Assembly (NCBI GenBank): GCA_963714155.1
Contig: OY970236.1
Span: 1-64,000, forward strand
Length of the DNA stretch: 64,000 nucleotides
Direction: 5' to 3'
Source of the DNA: VRUE01 sp963714155
Lineage (GTDB): Bacteria > Actinomycetota > Thermoleophilia > Solirubrobacterales > 70-9
The notes below the pieces were generated by a model. The model saw only the letters and a program-made list of their open reading frames with translations. It was not told the origin of the DNA and searched no databases. Below, in pieces: positions 33,677 through 41,727 of the stretch. Both the position numbers and the translations under genes were made by a program. The stretch's first letter is position 1. Every line of letters begins with the position of its first letter.

Positions 33677-34120
33677 TTGACCGGCGATGAGTTCAATGAG
33701 ATGGGGCCGATCGATTACCTGATCATCGAGTGGCCGGGACGGCAACCGACCGGCGAGGCGGCGCCGCACTTGATCGACTTGGTCGACCGCGGCTTGATCC
33801 GCATCCTCGACCTCACCTTCATCGCCAAGGGCGAGGACGGCTCGGTCGTTGCGCTGGAGATCGCAGACCTCGGTGGTGAGATCGATGCCTTCGCCGCCTT
33901 TGAGGGCGCTTCCTCGGGGCTGCTCTCCGACGAGGACGTCGAGGAGGCCGGCGGTGCGCTCGAGCCCGGCACCTCGGCCGCCCTGCTCGTTTACGAGAAC
34001 AGCTGGGCTGCCCCCCTTGCCACAGCCCTGCGCCGCTCGGGCGGCCAGCTGGTCGCCAGTGGCCGCATCCCCGTCCAAGACGTCCTCGCCGCGCTCGACG
34101 CGGTCGAGGCATCCGAGTAA
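33677..34120 (+). CDS. DUF6325/DUF1269-like small protein
   Basis: 147-residue soluble protein. MGPIDYLIIEWPGRQPTGEAAPHLIDLVDRGLIRILDLTFIAKGEDGSV is typical of a family found in actinobacteria and often located next to SHOCT-domain genes, as here. GTSAALLVYENSWAAPLATALRRSGGQLVASGRIP forms the second half. A TTG start is chosen because aagggg lies 7 nt upstream; an ATG 24 nt further on has no such site. Function unknown, possibly envelope or stress related. Confidence 0.72.
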   Translation: MTGDEFNEMGPIDYLIIEWPGRQPTGEAAPHLIDLVDRGLIRILDLTFIAKGEDGSVVALEIADLGGEIDAFAAFEGASSGLLSDEDVEEAGGALEPGTSAALLVYENSWAAPLATALRRSGGQLVASGRIPVQDVLAALDAVEASE

Positions 34121-34131
34121 AGGAGACCCCG

Positions 34132-34401
34132 ATGCCAGGACTACTTCGAGGAGTCGCGCGCACGGCGGTAATCGCCGGAACCGCCACCACCGTCAGCAAC
34201 CGCGTCTCGCGCCGCCAGGGCCAGCGCTGGGCGCAGCAGGAAGAAGCGCAGCAGGCTCCGCCCGCCGCCGCTCCAGCTGCTCCCGCCACAGGCGGCCAGT
34301 CGACGATCGACCAGCTCAAGGAGCTCGGCGAGCTGAAGGCCCAGGGAATCCTCACCGAGGAGGAGTTCGCGGCGCAGAAGGCCAAGCTGCTGAACGGCTG
34401 A
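34132..34401 (+). CDS. SHOCT-domain protein
   Basis: 89 residues. An N-terminal hydrophobic stretch (LLRGVARTAVIAGTATTV) and a Gln/Ala/Pro-rich linker precede a C-terminal SHOCT domain (STIDQLKELGELKAQGILTEEEFAAQKAKLL). SHOCT modules mediate protein-protein or membrane contacts. It follows the DUF6325-like gene by 11 nt with ribosome binding site aaaggag, and a strong terminator follows it. Confidence 0.88.
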   Translation: MPGLLRGVARTAVIAGTATTVSNRVSRRQGQRWAQQEEAQQAPPAAAPAAPATGGQSTIDQLKELGELKAQGILTEEEFAAQKAKLLNG

Positions 34402-34416
34402 GGTCAGGCGCATCAA

Positions 34417-34448
34417 AAAGGGGGCCGCGCCGAGGCGCGGCCCCCTTT
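34417..34448 (+). terminator. Strong hairpin terminator after the SHOCT gene
   Basis: A 15-bp stem aaagggggccgcgcc/ggcgcggcccccttt with a minimal loop, flanked by A on the left and T on the right, acting on the two-gene transcript upstream. This is the most classical intrinsic terminator in the window. Confidence 0.85.
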
Positions 34449-34552
34449 CCTGCCCTGATCTGTCGCTTTCCAGCTGCCCATGGCGGTTGATCTCGATCCG
34501 CACCCTCTCCAAGGGGGGAACAGCGCCGCCATCAACGCTGGCGAGCTGCGGT

Positions 34553-35632
34553 TCAGGGAGCTTGCGCCCGCAGCCCATCGCTCGCCTGGTAGCGAACGCT
34601 GCGACCCCGGCCGCGCTGCTCGACCAGCCCGGCGTCGAGCAGGCGGCGGAAGTCGGCGCTGGCCGTTGCGGGTGATACACCCGCCTCAGCTGCATAGCTG
34701 GAACGGTCCGTGCCCCCCATTAGGGCCTGCTCCAAGGCAATCACCAGGCGGTCGGGCCATCCACGGGACTCGACCAGCTGTTCGAGGTGGGCCCATCGGG
34801 CGGCCGCATCCTTGACTTGGGAAAGGCGCTGGCGAGCCTGCGCCAGGTGAGCGTCAACGCAGAAGGCGATCCAGCCGGAGACGTCCCGGTTCGGCTGGTA
34901 GGTCGGGCCGTGGGCCTCATTGAGGGCCTCGTAGTAGGCCGTCGTATGAGCAGCGAGGTACTCCTCGATCGAACCGAACTCGGGGGACATCAGGCCCTCC
35001 CGAGCCAGCACCAGCGACTGGATGATGCGTGAGATGCGGCCATTGCCATCTCGAAAGGGATGCACCGAGACCACGTGGAGGTGAGCCATTGCGGCCCGGA
35101 CCACGACGTGGGTGTCGGGATCGCCCCTGTCCAGCCACTCGATCGCCTCCGCCATCAGTCCCGGCACCTCTGCTGCGTCCGGAGCTTTGTAGACGAGTCG
35201 ACCATCGCTTCCGGTCACGCCAACTGCACCGCTGCGCCAGCGGCCTGGATGCTCGGCTCGCTGAAAGGAGCAGGCGTCGAAATGAAGGTCGAGGATGACC
35301 CGGTCGAGCCAGCGGAAGGCCGGATCGAGGGCCATCACGCCTACGTGGTCCATCGCCCGCGCGTAGCAGGCAACGGCCATCCGGCTCTCGTCTTCGGGGT
35401 CAATCGACTCCTCCCCTCCGACGAGCGCGACGGCCTCCCCAGGCGCCACGCTGAACCCCTCGATCGAGGTTGACCCCTCGACGCTGCTGGCGCGAACCTG
35501 CCGTCGCAAAGCGCCGATCCATGGCACCTGCCGACCGACCTGTTGGCCTAGTGCGCTGCGGAGCTCATCCAGCTCCTCCAAGCGAGTACGAAGCTCGAGT
35601 GAGATTTGGGGCGTGGAGAAAAGCACCGCCAT
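34553..35632 (-). CDS. Fic-family protein with C-terminal winged helix
   Basis: Fic enzymes AMPylate target proteins. The core motif HPFRDGNGR is intact at 191-199. An N-terminal inhibitory motif STSIEG at 54-59 fits (S/T)xxxE(G/N) of class II Fic proteins, so activity is probably self-restrained. The N-terminal Fic_N region precedes it, and residues 305-350 form a winged helix (SSYAAEAGVSPATASADFRRLLDAGLVEQ). A perfect 28-bp palindrome lies 3 nt upstream of the ATG, suggesting autoregulation by that winged helix. No partner antitoxin gene is adjacent. Confidence 0.9.
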   Translation of the reverse strand: MAVLFSTPQISLELRTRLEELDELRSALGQQVGRQVPWIGALRRQVRASSVEGSTSIEGFSVAPGEAVALVGGEESIDPEDESRMAVACYARAMDHVGVMALDPAFRWLDRVILDLHFDACSFQRAEHPGRWRSGAVGVTGSDGRLVYKAPDAAEVPGLMAEAIEWLDRGDPDTHVVVRAAMAHLHVVSVHPFRDGNGRISRIIQSLVLAREGLMSPEFGSIEEYLAAHTTAYYEALNEAHGPTYQPNRDVSGWIAFCVDAHLAQARQRLSQVKDAAARWAHLEQLVESRGWPDRLVIALEQALMGGTDRSSYAAEAGVSPATASADFRRLLDAGLVEQRGRGRSVRYQASDGLRAQAP

Positions 35633-35635
35633 ATG

Positions 35636-35663
35636 TTAGACGATTAAACGTTTAATCGTCTAA
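35636..35663. promoter_or_regulatory. Perfect 28-bp operator-like palindrome upstream of fic
   Basis: Two adjoining 14-bp half sites (ttagacgattaaac and its complement) with no spacer, AT-rich in a GC-rich setting. Read towards fic it includes TTTAAT, 10 nt before the ATG. The position, 3 nt from the start codon, allows control of transcription or translation. Confidence 0.72.
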
Positions 35664-35693
35664 ACGCAGAAACATCTAACGGCTGTTCTTGGA

Positions 35694-36080
35694 CTAGTCA
35701 GCTGGCTGCTGCATGACGGCGAGGATGTTGCCCGCCGGGTCCTTGAACCAAGCGATCGACGGGCCCGGCCCGCGGGCGATCCCCTTCTCGTCCTGCTCGA
35801 AGCCCTCGTAACGCTCGATCTCAATGCCCTTGGCGGCGAGCTCATCGACGGCTCCGTCGATGTCGTCCACCTCGAAGTTGAGGATCGTGTAGGTGGCGGG
35901 GACGAAATCGGGTTTGGCGTAGACGACGGTGTCGCGACCGCCGGCCGTCTGGATCGAGGTGACGCCGAACTCCTCGCTGAGCACGGTGACGCCCAGCCCG
36001 AGCGTCTCGCCGTAGAACCTCTTCGCCGCCTCGATGTCGTCGACGGCGAAGCCATTGGTCGCTTTCGTGTTCGCGAACAT
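35694..36080 (-). CDS. VOC-family (glyoxalase/bleomycin-resistance-like) protein
   Basis: 128-residue single vicinal-oxygen-chelate domain: GFAVDDIEAAKRFYGETLGLGVTVLSEEFGVTSIQT, then YTILNFEVDDIDGAVDELAAKGIEIERYEG and WFKDPAGNILAVMQQP. The usual metal ligands are only partly conserved: no His at the first position and a late Asn in place of Glu, so it may be a binding protein rather than a lyase. It is co-directional with the small gene upstream. Confidence 0.85.
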   Translation of the reverse strand: MFANTKATNGFAVDDIEAAKRFYGETLGLGVTVLSEEFGVTSIQTAGGRDTVVYAKPDFVPATYTILNFEVDDIDGAVDELAAKGIEIERYEGFEQDEKGIARGPGPSIAWFKDPAGNILAVMQQPAD

Positions 36081-36109
36081 GCCGATTCCTTTCGTCGTGT
36101 TCCGGCCGG

Positions 36110-36457
36110 CTATCCGGCCAGCTCCGGGATATGTCGCTCGAGGTGCTCGGCGATCGTCTCACGGACCCACTGCTGCGTGGGCGCGTCAGCCATCCGATAG
36201 CGGCCGAGCAGCATCTTCTGCTCCGTCAGCGGTAGCCCGGCGATATCCCAGCGCACCGCGAGCCGCTCGAAGAGCAGCTCCGAGCGCCGGTGCCAGGCGT
36301 CCTCCTGGTTCGTCGCCGCCGTCGCCGGGCCCTCGCGCAGCTTGGCGATCGTGCCGGCGCTCAGTGACTGGCGCAGGGTCAGCTTGTTGCCCTCCGCGTC
36401 GACGTACTCGACCGTCGCCGGCTTCTCCCGCGGCCGTCGCTGCTTGCGCTTCGCCAT
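36110..36457 (-). CDS. Hypothetical protein, basic N-terminus
   Basis: 115 residues starting MAKRKQRRPREKPATVEYVDAEGN. It has no recognised domain. The basic N-terminal tail precedes a helical body (TLRQSLSAGTIAKLREG; LLFERLAVRWDIAGLPL; QQWVRETIAEHLERHIPEL). It lies 29 nt upstream of the VOC gene on the same strand, and its start overlaps the likely start of the divergent Vps62-like gene. Confidence 0.6.
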   Translation of the reverse strand: MAKRKQRRPREKPATVEYVDAEGNKLTLRQSLSAGTIAKLREGPATAATNQEDAWHRRSELLFERLAVRWDIAGLPLTEQKMLLGRYRMADAPTQQWVRETIAEHLERHIPELAG

Positions 36458-37700
36458 TGCCGCCCAGTTTGCCAGGCTGCTCGACATCTCTTCGGACGAA
36501 CAACTCGAACTGCTCAAACGCTTTGCACCGACGTTGCACTTCGACGCGCTGGAGCGCTGGCGCCCCTGCCTCGCCGATCCCTACATGCGCCGCTCCACCT
36601 TCCTCGACGCCGGAGAGCAACCTTTGTCGGGCACGCCCCCGGCCGAACCGGCGATGCTCGAGCATCTGGAAGAACTGGAGTCGCGCATCAATCCCCTCCC
36701 CGGTGGGCCGGATCCGGATACCCAGCGACGCTCCAACCAGATGCTTGCCACTTTCGGTCCGGAGCAGGACCTCGCAACAGCGGGCGCCTGTTACGGACGC
36801 GTCGTTCCCGGCGAACCAAACGAGAGGTTCCTCCAGTACTGGCTCTTCTACCCCGACAACCCCTGCGTGCTGCCGCCCGGGCGGCACGACGGCGATTGGG
36901 AGCTCGTCCAGGTGCGCGTGCGCGGGACTGGCGAGGACATCGAGGTGGTCGGCGCCACCCTGGCGGGACACGGCAAGCCCGAGACCAGACCCTTCAGCTC
37001 CAAGCACGGTGGACCCGACGTGTACGTCGCCGTCGACTCGCACGCCTCCTACTTCGACAAAGGCTCCCAACCGACGCTGCCACTCTCAGACGTCTGCACG
37101 CCGATGTCTCCCGGCACCGCCCCCGACGTCACACCGATCCCCGTCTCCCCGACGAAGATCGACTGGGCGCACTGGCACGGGCGCTGGGGGGTCGACCGCG
37201 GCGCCGGCACTTGGCTCGCCCTGCAGCTCCGCCTCAAGCGCACCCCATCCTGGCTGCGCCGGCTGAACAAAGTCGGCGCCGGCGAGAGCCCGCCCAGCCC
37301 GGGGCGTCAGGGGGCGAGCTGGGGTCAGCCCCGAGCCTTCGAGTTGCGTGGCTCCCAGCGCCGCTGGACCAACGTCGCAGGGCGCCGCCTCGTTCACTTC
37401 CTCGGCCGCTTGACCTGGCCGAGGAAGGATCCCGAGGTAGTCGTTACCGAGGCCTCCCCAAACTTGTTCTCGATCGAGGCAAAAGCGGCCGGACATCTTG
37501 CCCGCCGCGTCTCCTTCGTCTCCGTCTCCTTCGTCGAAGAGCGTCCCGACGGCGGCTTGCGCGCCCTGGCGATGTACTCGGTGCCGGCGGGCAAGGCGAA
37601 GACATTCGAGATCGCCCACGATGGCCCCGTCTACTGGCGCGCCGCCGGCTACAACCGCCTGCGCCAGCGCGGCGAACCGATCGAGTCGCCGCCTCAGTAG
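36444..37700 (+). CDS. Vps62-like domain protein
   Basis: About 418 residues. The segment FAPTLHFDALERWRP, then YWLFYPDNPCVLPPGRHDGDWELVQVRV and a later HASYFDKG, matches the Vps62/DUF946 family, present in fungi, plants and some actinobacteria, with no firm biochemical role. The C-terminal 170 residues are a separate region with a beta-rich end. The start is uncertain: the TTG used here overlaps the divergent gene's start, an ATG 102 nt upstream would overlap it further, and the next ATG would remove the conserved HFDALERW motif. The end overlaps arfB by 7 nt, convergently. Confidence 0.72.
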   Translation: MRFAIAAQFARLLDISSDEQLELLKRFAPTLHFDALERWRPCLADPYMRRSTFLDAGEQPLSGTPPAEPAMLEHLEELESRINPLPGGPDPDTQRRSNQMLATFGPEQDLATAGACYGRVVPGEPNERFLQYWLFYPDNPCVLPPGRHDGDWELVQVRVRGTGEDIEVVGATLAGHGKPETRPFSSKHGGPDVYVAVDSHASYFDKGSQPTLPLSDVCTPMSPGTAPDVTPIPVSPTKIDWAHWHGRWGVDRGAGTWLALQLRLKRTPSWLRRLNKVGAGESPPSPGRQGASWGQPRAFELRGSQRRWTNVAGRRLVHFLGRLTWPRKDPEVVVTEASPNLFSIEAKAAGHLARRVSFVSVSFVEERPDGGLRALAMYSVPAGKAKTFEIAHDGPVYWRAAGYNRLRQRGEPIESPPQ

Positions 37701-38095
37701 TCGCCGCCAGGGCGGCGGCGTGTTCGCTTGCGTTCGCCCGCTCGCCGCTTCTCTTCCAGGCGCTTCATCCGCGAGGCCCGGGTCGGCCGGGTCGGGCGCC
37801 GCCGCACCGGCTCGGCCAGCCCGGCGGCGATCTTCTCCGCCAGTCGCTTCAGCGCCAGCTCGCGGTTGCGAGCCTGGCCGCGGGCATCCTGGGCGACCGC
37901 GGTGATCAGCGAGCCGCCCCGGTCCAGAAGCAGCCCGCGCTGGCGCTCGTCAAGCGTCCGCGAGGCCTCGACGTCGAAGACCGCTTCCACCCGCGAGGCG
38001 GTGACGTTGGCGTGCTGGCCGCCGGGCCCGGAGGAGCGGCTGGCGCGCAGCTCGATCTCGGCCAGCGGGATCGCCAGCCGCGAGTCGATTCTCAG
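37694..38095 (-). CDS. arfB: Alternative ribosome-rescue peptidyl-tRNA hydrolase ArfB (CTG start)
   Basis: Releases peptides from stalled ribosomes without a stop codon in the A site. The catalytic loop SGPGGQHANVT near 22-32 has the GGQ motif, and the C-terminal tail is highly basic (RRPTRPTRASRMKRLEEKRRAGERKRTRR region), as needed to enter the mRNA channel. Family alignment places the N-terminus at LRIDSRLAIPLAEIELRASRS. The only codon there is CTG, which overlaps the upstream TGA as CTGA; no ATG, GTG or TTG exists in frame for over 40 codons upstream. With CTG the protein has 133 residues, the usual length. It is translationally coupled to the pterin dehydratase gene. Confidence 0.85.
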   Translation of the reverse strand: MRIDSRLAIPLAEIELRASRSSGPGGQHANVTASRVEAVFDVEASRTLDERQRGLLLDRGGSLITAVAQDARGQARNRELALKRLAEKIAAGLAEPVRRRPTRPTRASRMKRLEEKRRAGERKRTRRRPGGDY

Positions 38096-38379
38096 CTCGT
38101 CGGCGATAGGGCGTCGACCTTCCCGGCCAACTCGAAATCGGCGGCGGTGAGGCCGCCCTCCGAGTGGGTGGAGATCGTCACCGTCACCGTGTCCCAGGAG
38201 ATCTCCAAATCGGGGTGGTGACCCATCTCCTCGGCCGGCTCGACCAGGCTCTCGACGAACTTCACCGAGCCGACGAAGTCCTCGCACTTGAACTGCTTCG
38301 AGATCGCTGCCTCGCCGTGCTGCCAACCGCTCAGCTCGGCCAGCCGAGCCTCGATCTGCTCTGCGCTCAAAAGTGCCAT
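38092..38379 (-). CDS. Pterin-4a-carbinolamine dehydratase family protein
   Basis: 95-residue dehydratase (4a-hydroxytetrahydrobiopterin dehydratase, DCoH/PhhB family). It starts MALLSAEQIEARLAELSGW. The active-site signature is EEMGHHPDLEISWDTVTVTISTHSEGGLTAADFELAGKVD, with the two histidines and the later His expected for the enzyme. Bacterial copies often lack phenylalanine hydroxylase, and their role may be in molybdopterin or other pterin metabolism. It is first in a two-gene unit with arfB. Confidence 0.93.
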   Translation of the reverse strand: MALLSAEQIEARLAELSGWQHGEAAISKQFKCEDFVGSVKFVESLVEPAEEMGHHPDLEISWDTVTVTISTHSEGGLTAADFELAGKVDALSPTS

Positions 38380-38401
38380 TGCCGCCAATCGTACGCGCCG
38401 A

Positions 38402-40834
38402 TCAACTCCCGCGCAGCCGTTCGTGGGCGTTGGCGCCGGCCCTGGCTCCCAGCACTCTGTAGGCCTCGAATTTCTGATCGGTGTAGAGCTGGTCCACAGT
38501 CGGGTTGTTGGGAAAGCGGGGGTCCGATTCATGGTGGGCGCGAACGTCCCAGGGCGCCTTGTCGGTCATCGTGTTGCGCACGTAGACCAGCGTCCCGGTT
38601 GCCCCGGGCTCGCCGTTCGCCTGCCGCGGGTACCTGATCGTCGCGGTGACGACGTCGCGTTTCGCCGGCGCCTTGACTTTGCCCTCCTCGTCTTTTTCGG
38701 GCGACAGCTCCCCGGGGTTCTCCCCCTCTTTGTCGCTGAACTCGATCTCGACGTTGAGCTCGCTGCGGGCCAGGGCGATCGCATCCCCCAGCGTCTTGAA
38801 CTCGGCCCCGTCGCCGCCGACCCCGCTGGCGTCGAGGCAGTAGACATCGGTGCAGCCACGGCGCAGCAGCTCGACCAGGCCGAGGTTCTCGTAGTGCCCG
38901 CCGTCGGTCACGTAGAGGTACTTGGCGGCGACGCCGTTGAGGCCGAACAGCTCGCGCGCCAGGTAGGAGGGCCGGGGCCGCGAGGGAACGGATTTCCCGC
39001 CTTTCGCCGCCACCCAGCGCGGGTTGGGAACCCAGACGCCGAGGCGGACGTTGGCCAGGGCCATCAGGAAGCGCAACGGCCGCGCCGTCATCTTGCCCAT
39101 CGAGGGCGAGATCGCCGCACCGGACATCGCCACCGCAGCCGGCAGCGAGAGATCGCGGCGGCGGTGCTTGCGGCCGGTGACGGTGTCCTTGGCCAGCTTC
39201 ATCAACTGCTCGCCCGTGTCCGCGTCCGGATCCCGCTTGCCGTCGAAGGCGTGCTCGAGCCGAGCGGTATTGATCGCGCCGACCAGCGGCCCGCCGACAG
39301 TGTTGGCGCTGAAGGTGAAGCTGGTCACCGTCCGCCCCGGCGGCGTCGCCGCCGAGTCGGAGATGTTGGCCGCGGCGCAGACGAGCAGCGTCGGCCAGGC
39401 CCCGTCGTCTTTCTCGTTGTCCAGAGCGGTCTTCGAGATCGGCACCAGGTCGTCGTAGTCGCGCTCGACCGCGACCCCCTGCGGCGAGGGCTCGACCGCC
39501 TCGACCCGGTTGCGCTCGTCGGCATCGAGGGCATCCGCCTTGATCCGCTTCAGCGCAAAGGCGCTGCTCAGCCGGCGCTTGTAATAGGGGTGGAGCGACC
39601 AGGTGGTGAGATCGACGAAGGCGTAGAGAACCCCGAAGAGCACCAGGATCGCGGCGCCGATCACGACAAGTTCGCCGTTGGCACCGCTTTCGCGTGCGGT
39701 TTCGGTCATCCCAATCGCCACGGTCAACGCGAAGATCAGCAGCAGCAGCGCGGGCCCAATCACGGCACCGGCCGCGTAGGCAAGAGTCAGGCGAGCGCCA
39801 CGGCCCAGCTTGCCGGCGGCTTTTTTCGCCTTGTCGAGGCTTTCCTCGGCCGGCTTTGACCTGATGAAGTGGCCGAGCTGGGCGACCACGCCGGCGAGCA
39901 GCGCCAAGGCGGTGGCACCAAACGTCTTCGCGTTGGCCTCGGCCACCGAATCGGCCGTCTTGCCGGCGCCGCCGACGTCGCGCAGCCAATCGACCAAGTA
40001 AGGAACGCCGACCAGGAGCACGGCGAGCAGCGCCGCGAGGAAGAGCAGCCGGGTCGCCCAGGTCGCGAAGAAGCGCTCCCAGGTCTCCTTGCGCCAGCGG
40101 AACAGCAGCGTGCAGGCGCCGAAGATGAAGCTGAGCGCGAGAATCGCCAGCGGCAGCTGCCAGAAGCAGGAAGGGAGGCTTGCCTGGTAGTCCCCACCCT
40201 CGGGCAACGACCCGGTCAGCTGGCCCAGCTCGGGCGCGTAGAGCCAGCCGGTGAGGATCAGGGCAAGGCCGACCAGCGGCAGCGAGATGAAGATCAGGTT
40301 GACCAGCAGGCCGAGGAAGATGCGCAGGCCGAGGTAGGTCTTGTCCGCCATCGTCGGCGCCAGGTAGGAGCAGCGGTTGCGCAGGTACTGCTCCTCCGGC
40401 GAGCCCTGGGCAAACGCCGGCTGGCGACTGATCAGGCTGCGATCGGAGTTCCCTTTGCCCGTCTTGGCGACCATCGAGATCGCCGCGGCGATGTAGGAGC
40501 CGCCCGAGACCGCGGCCAGGTAGGAGGCTTTGCGCAGCTCCCCCCTCTCCTGCAGCGACTGCAGCGCCCCAAGCGAGAAGGCCGCCGAGCGAATGCCGCC
40601 GCCCGAGCAGCAGACGCCGAGCTTGCCGGGCTCCGCTTCCTCGACCGTGCCCTGGTAGGAGGGCAGCGGCTCCGGCCGATGGCCGTTGAAGATCAGGCGG
40701 ACCCACCGCCACTTCGGTCGCTTCACCGCTTCCTGGCGCGCCGCTGCCGGAACTTCCTCACGCAGACCACCGTCGTCAGCGCGAGGTGGCTGCGGCGGCG
40801 GCTCGGGCTGTGAGGAGCCGAAGAGTGACATCAT
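38402..40834 (-). CDS. Patatin-like phospholipase fused to a multi-span membrane region
   Basis: 810 residues. The patatin half-site begins near 74: CCSGGGIRSAAFSLGALQSL (GGGIR oxyanion hole, 78-82), followed by the nucleophile region LAAVSGGSYIAAA (Ser110). At least six hydrophobic segments then run from 170 to 410 (for example IFLGLLVNLIFISLPLVGLALILTGWL). The patatin fold resumes near 470 and supplies the Asp of the dyad in LYVTDGGHYENLGLVELL near 640. A membrane block inserted within the catalytic fold is unusual. It probably hydrolyses membrane lipids at the inner face. The C-terminal part carries a charged loop (SDKEGENPGELSPEKDEEGK). Confidence 0.82.
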   Translation of the reverse strand: MMSLFGSSQPEPPPQPPRADDGGLREEVPAAARQEAVKRPKWRWVRLIFNGHRPEPLPSYQGTVEEAEPGKLGVCCSGGGIRSAAFSLGALQSLQERGELRKASYLAAVSGGSYIAAAISMVAKTGKGNSDRSLISRQPAFAQGSPEEQYLRNRCSYLAPTMADKTYLGLRIFLGLLVNLIFISLPLVGLALILTGWLYAPELGQLTGSLPEGGDYQASLPSCFWQLPLAILALSFIFGACTLLFRWRKETWERFFATWATRLLFLAALLAVLLVGVPYLVDWLRDVGGAGKTADSVAEANAKTFGATALALLAGVVAQLGHFIRSKPAEESLDKAKKAAGKLGRGARLTLAYAAGAVIGPALLLLIFALTVAIGMTETARESGANGELVVIGAAILVLFGVLYAFVDLTTWSLHPYYKRRLSSAFALKRIKADALDADERNRVEAVEPSPQGVAVERDYDDLVPISKTALDNEKDDGAWPTLLVCAAANISDSAATPPGRTVTSFTFSANTVGGPLVGAINTARLEHAFDGKRDPDADTGEQLMKLAKDTVTGRKHRRRDLSLPAAVAMSGAAISPSMGKMTARPLRFLMALANVRLGVWVPNPRWVAAKGGKSVPSRPRPSYLARELFGLNGVAAKYLYVTDGGHYENLGLVELLRRGCTDVYCLDASGVGGDGAEFKTLGDAIALARSELNVEIEFSDKEGENPGELSPEKDEEGKVKAPAKRDVVTATIRYPRQANGEPGATGTLVYVRNTMTDKAPWDVRAHHESDPRFPNNPTVDQLYTDQKFEAYRVLGARAGANAHERLRGS

Positions 40835-40894
40835 CGGCTGGCTCCCCCGCGAGACACGGGCAGCAAGCTACTCGATGCGATCAGGGAGATTCAA

Positions 40895-41668
40895 GTGGTA
40901 TCTGGCAACGAGACCCCAACCCTCTGGCACATCAACATCTCGCACTACAGCGAGAAGGTGCGCTGGGCGCTCGACCACAAGCAGGTTCCGCACAAGCGCC
41001 GCGCCGTCTCCATCCCCGGTCTTCACATACCGGCCTCGATGCTGCTGACCCGCGGTGCCAGCCACACCTTCCCGGTCCTGGAGCTCGACGGGCGGGCGAT
41101 CGGCGACTCGAGCGAGATCATCGCCGCACTCGAAGAGCGCTACCCGGATCGGCCGCTCTACCCGGCCGATCCCGAGCAGCGCCGCCGCGCGATCGAGCTC
41201 GATCGCTTCTTCAGCGAGGAGCTGGGACCGCACATCCGCCTGCTCGCCTTCCACGAGCTGGGCAAGGACCCGGAGCGCTTCGAGGCGGTGATCGCGCGGA
41301 CGACGCCGGGCCCGGTGGCGCGCATGGGCAGCGGCGCGGTCACCTACGCCCGCACCTACACCGGCCTGCGCTTCGGCGTCCGCGACGAGGAGGCGGCGGA
41401 ACTCGCCCGGACCAAGATCATCGCCGCGCTCTACCGGCTCGAGGCCGAGCTCGGCTCGGGCGAGTACCTGGTCGGCGATTCCTTCAGCGTCGCCGACCTC
41501 AGCGCCGCCTCCCTCTTCTTCCCCCTCGTCCTGCCCGAGGAGGGGCCGGTGCCCACCGACGAACCGCCTCCCGCGGGAATGGAGAGCTTCCGCGCGCCGC
41601 TCGCAGATCGCCGCGGCTACCGCTGGGTCGAAGAGACCTTCCGCAAGCATCGCTCGATCGCCGCCTAG
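40895..41668 (+). CDS. Glutathione S-transferase-like protein
   Basis: 257 residues with an N-terminal thioredoxin-like domain (TLWHINISHYSEKVRWALDHKQVPHKRRAV, then HTFPVLELDGRAIGDSSEIIAALEERYPDRPL) and a C-terminal helical GST domain (YLVGDSFSVADLSAASLFFPLVLP). Actinobacteria rarely make glutathione, so it may use another thiol or be a binding protein. It starts at GTG. It is divergent from the patatin gene. Confidence 0.84.
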   Translation: MVSGNETPTLWHINISHYSEKVRWALDHKQVPHKRRAVSIPGLHIPASMLLTRGASHTFPVLELDGRAIGDSSEIIAALEERYPDRPLYPADPEQRRRAIELDRFFSEELGPHIRLLAFHELGKDPERFEAVIARTTPGPVARMGSGAVTYARTYTGLRFGVRDEEAAELARTKIIAALYRLEAELGSGEYLVGDSFSVADLSAASLFFPLVLPEEGPVPTDEPPPAGMESFRAPLADRRGYRWVEETFRKHRSIAA

Positions 41669-41727
41669 GGCCGTACAGGCGCTGAGGCGCGCGTTTCAGT
41701 CCTAAATTCTGGGTAGGCCCTGCCGAT

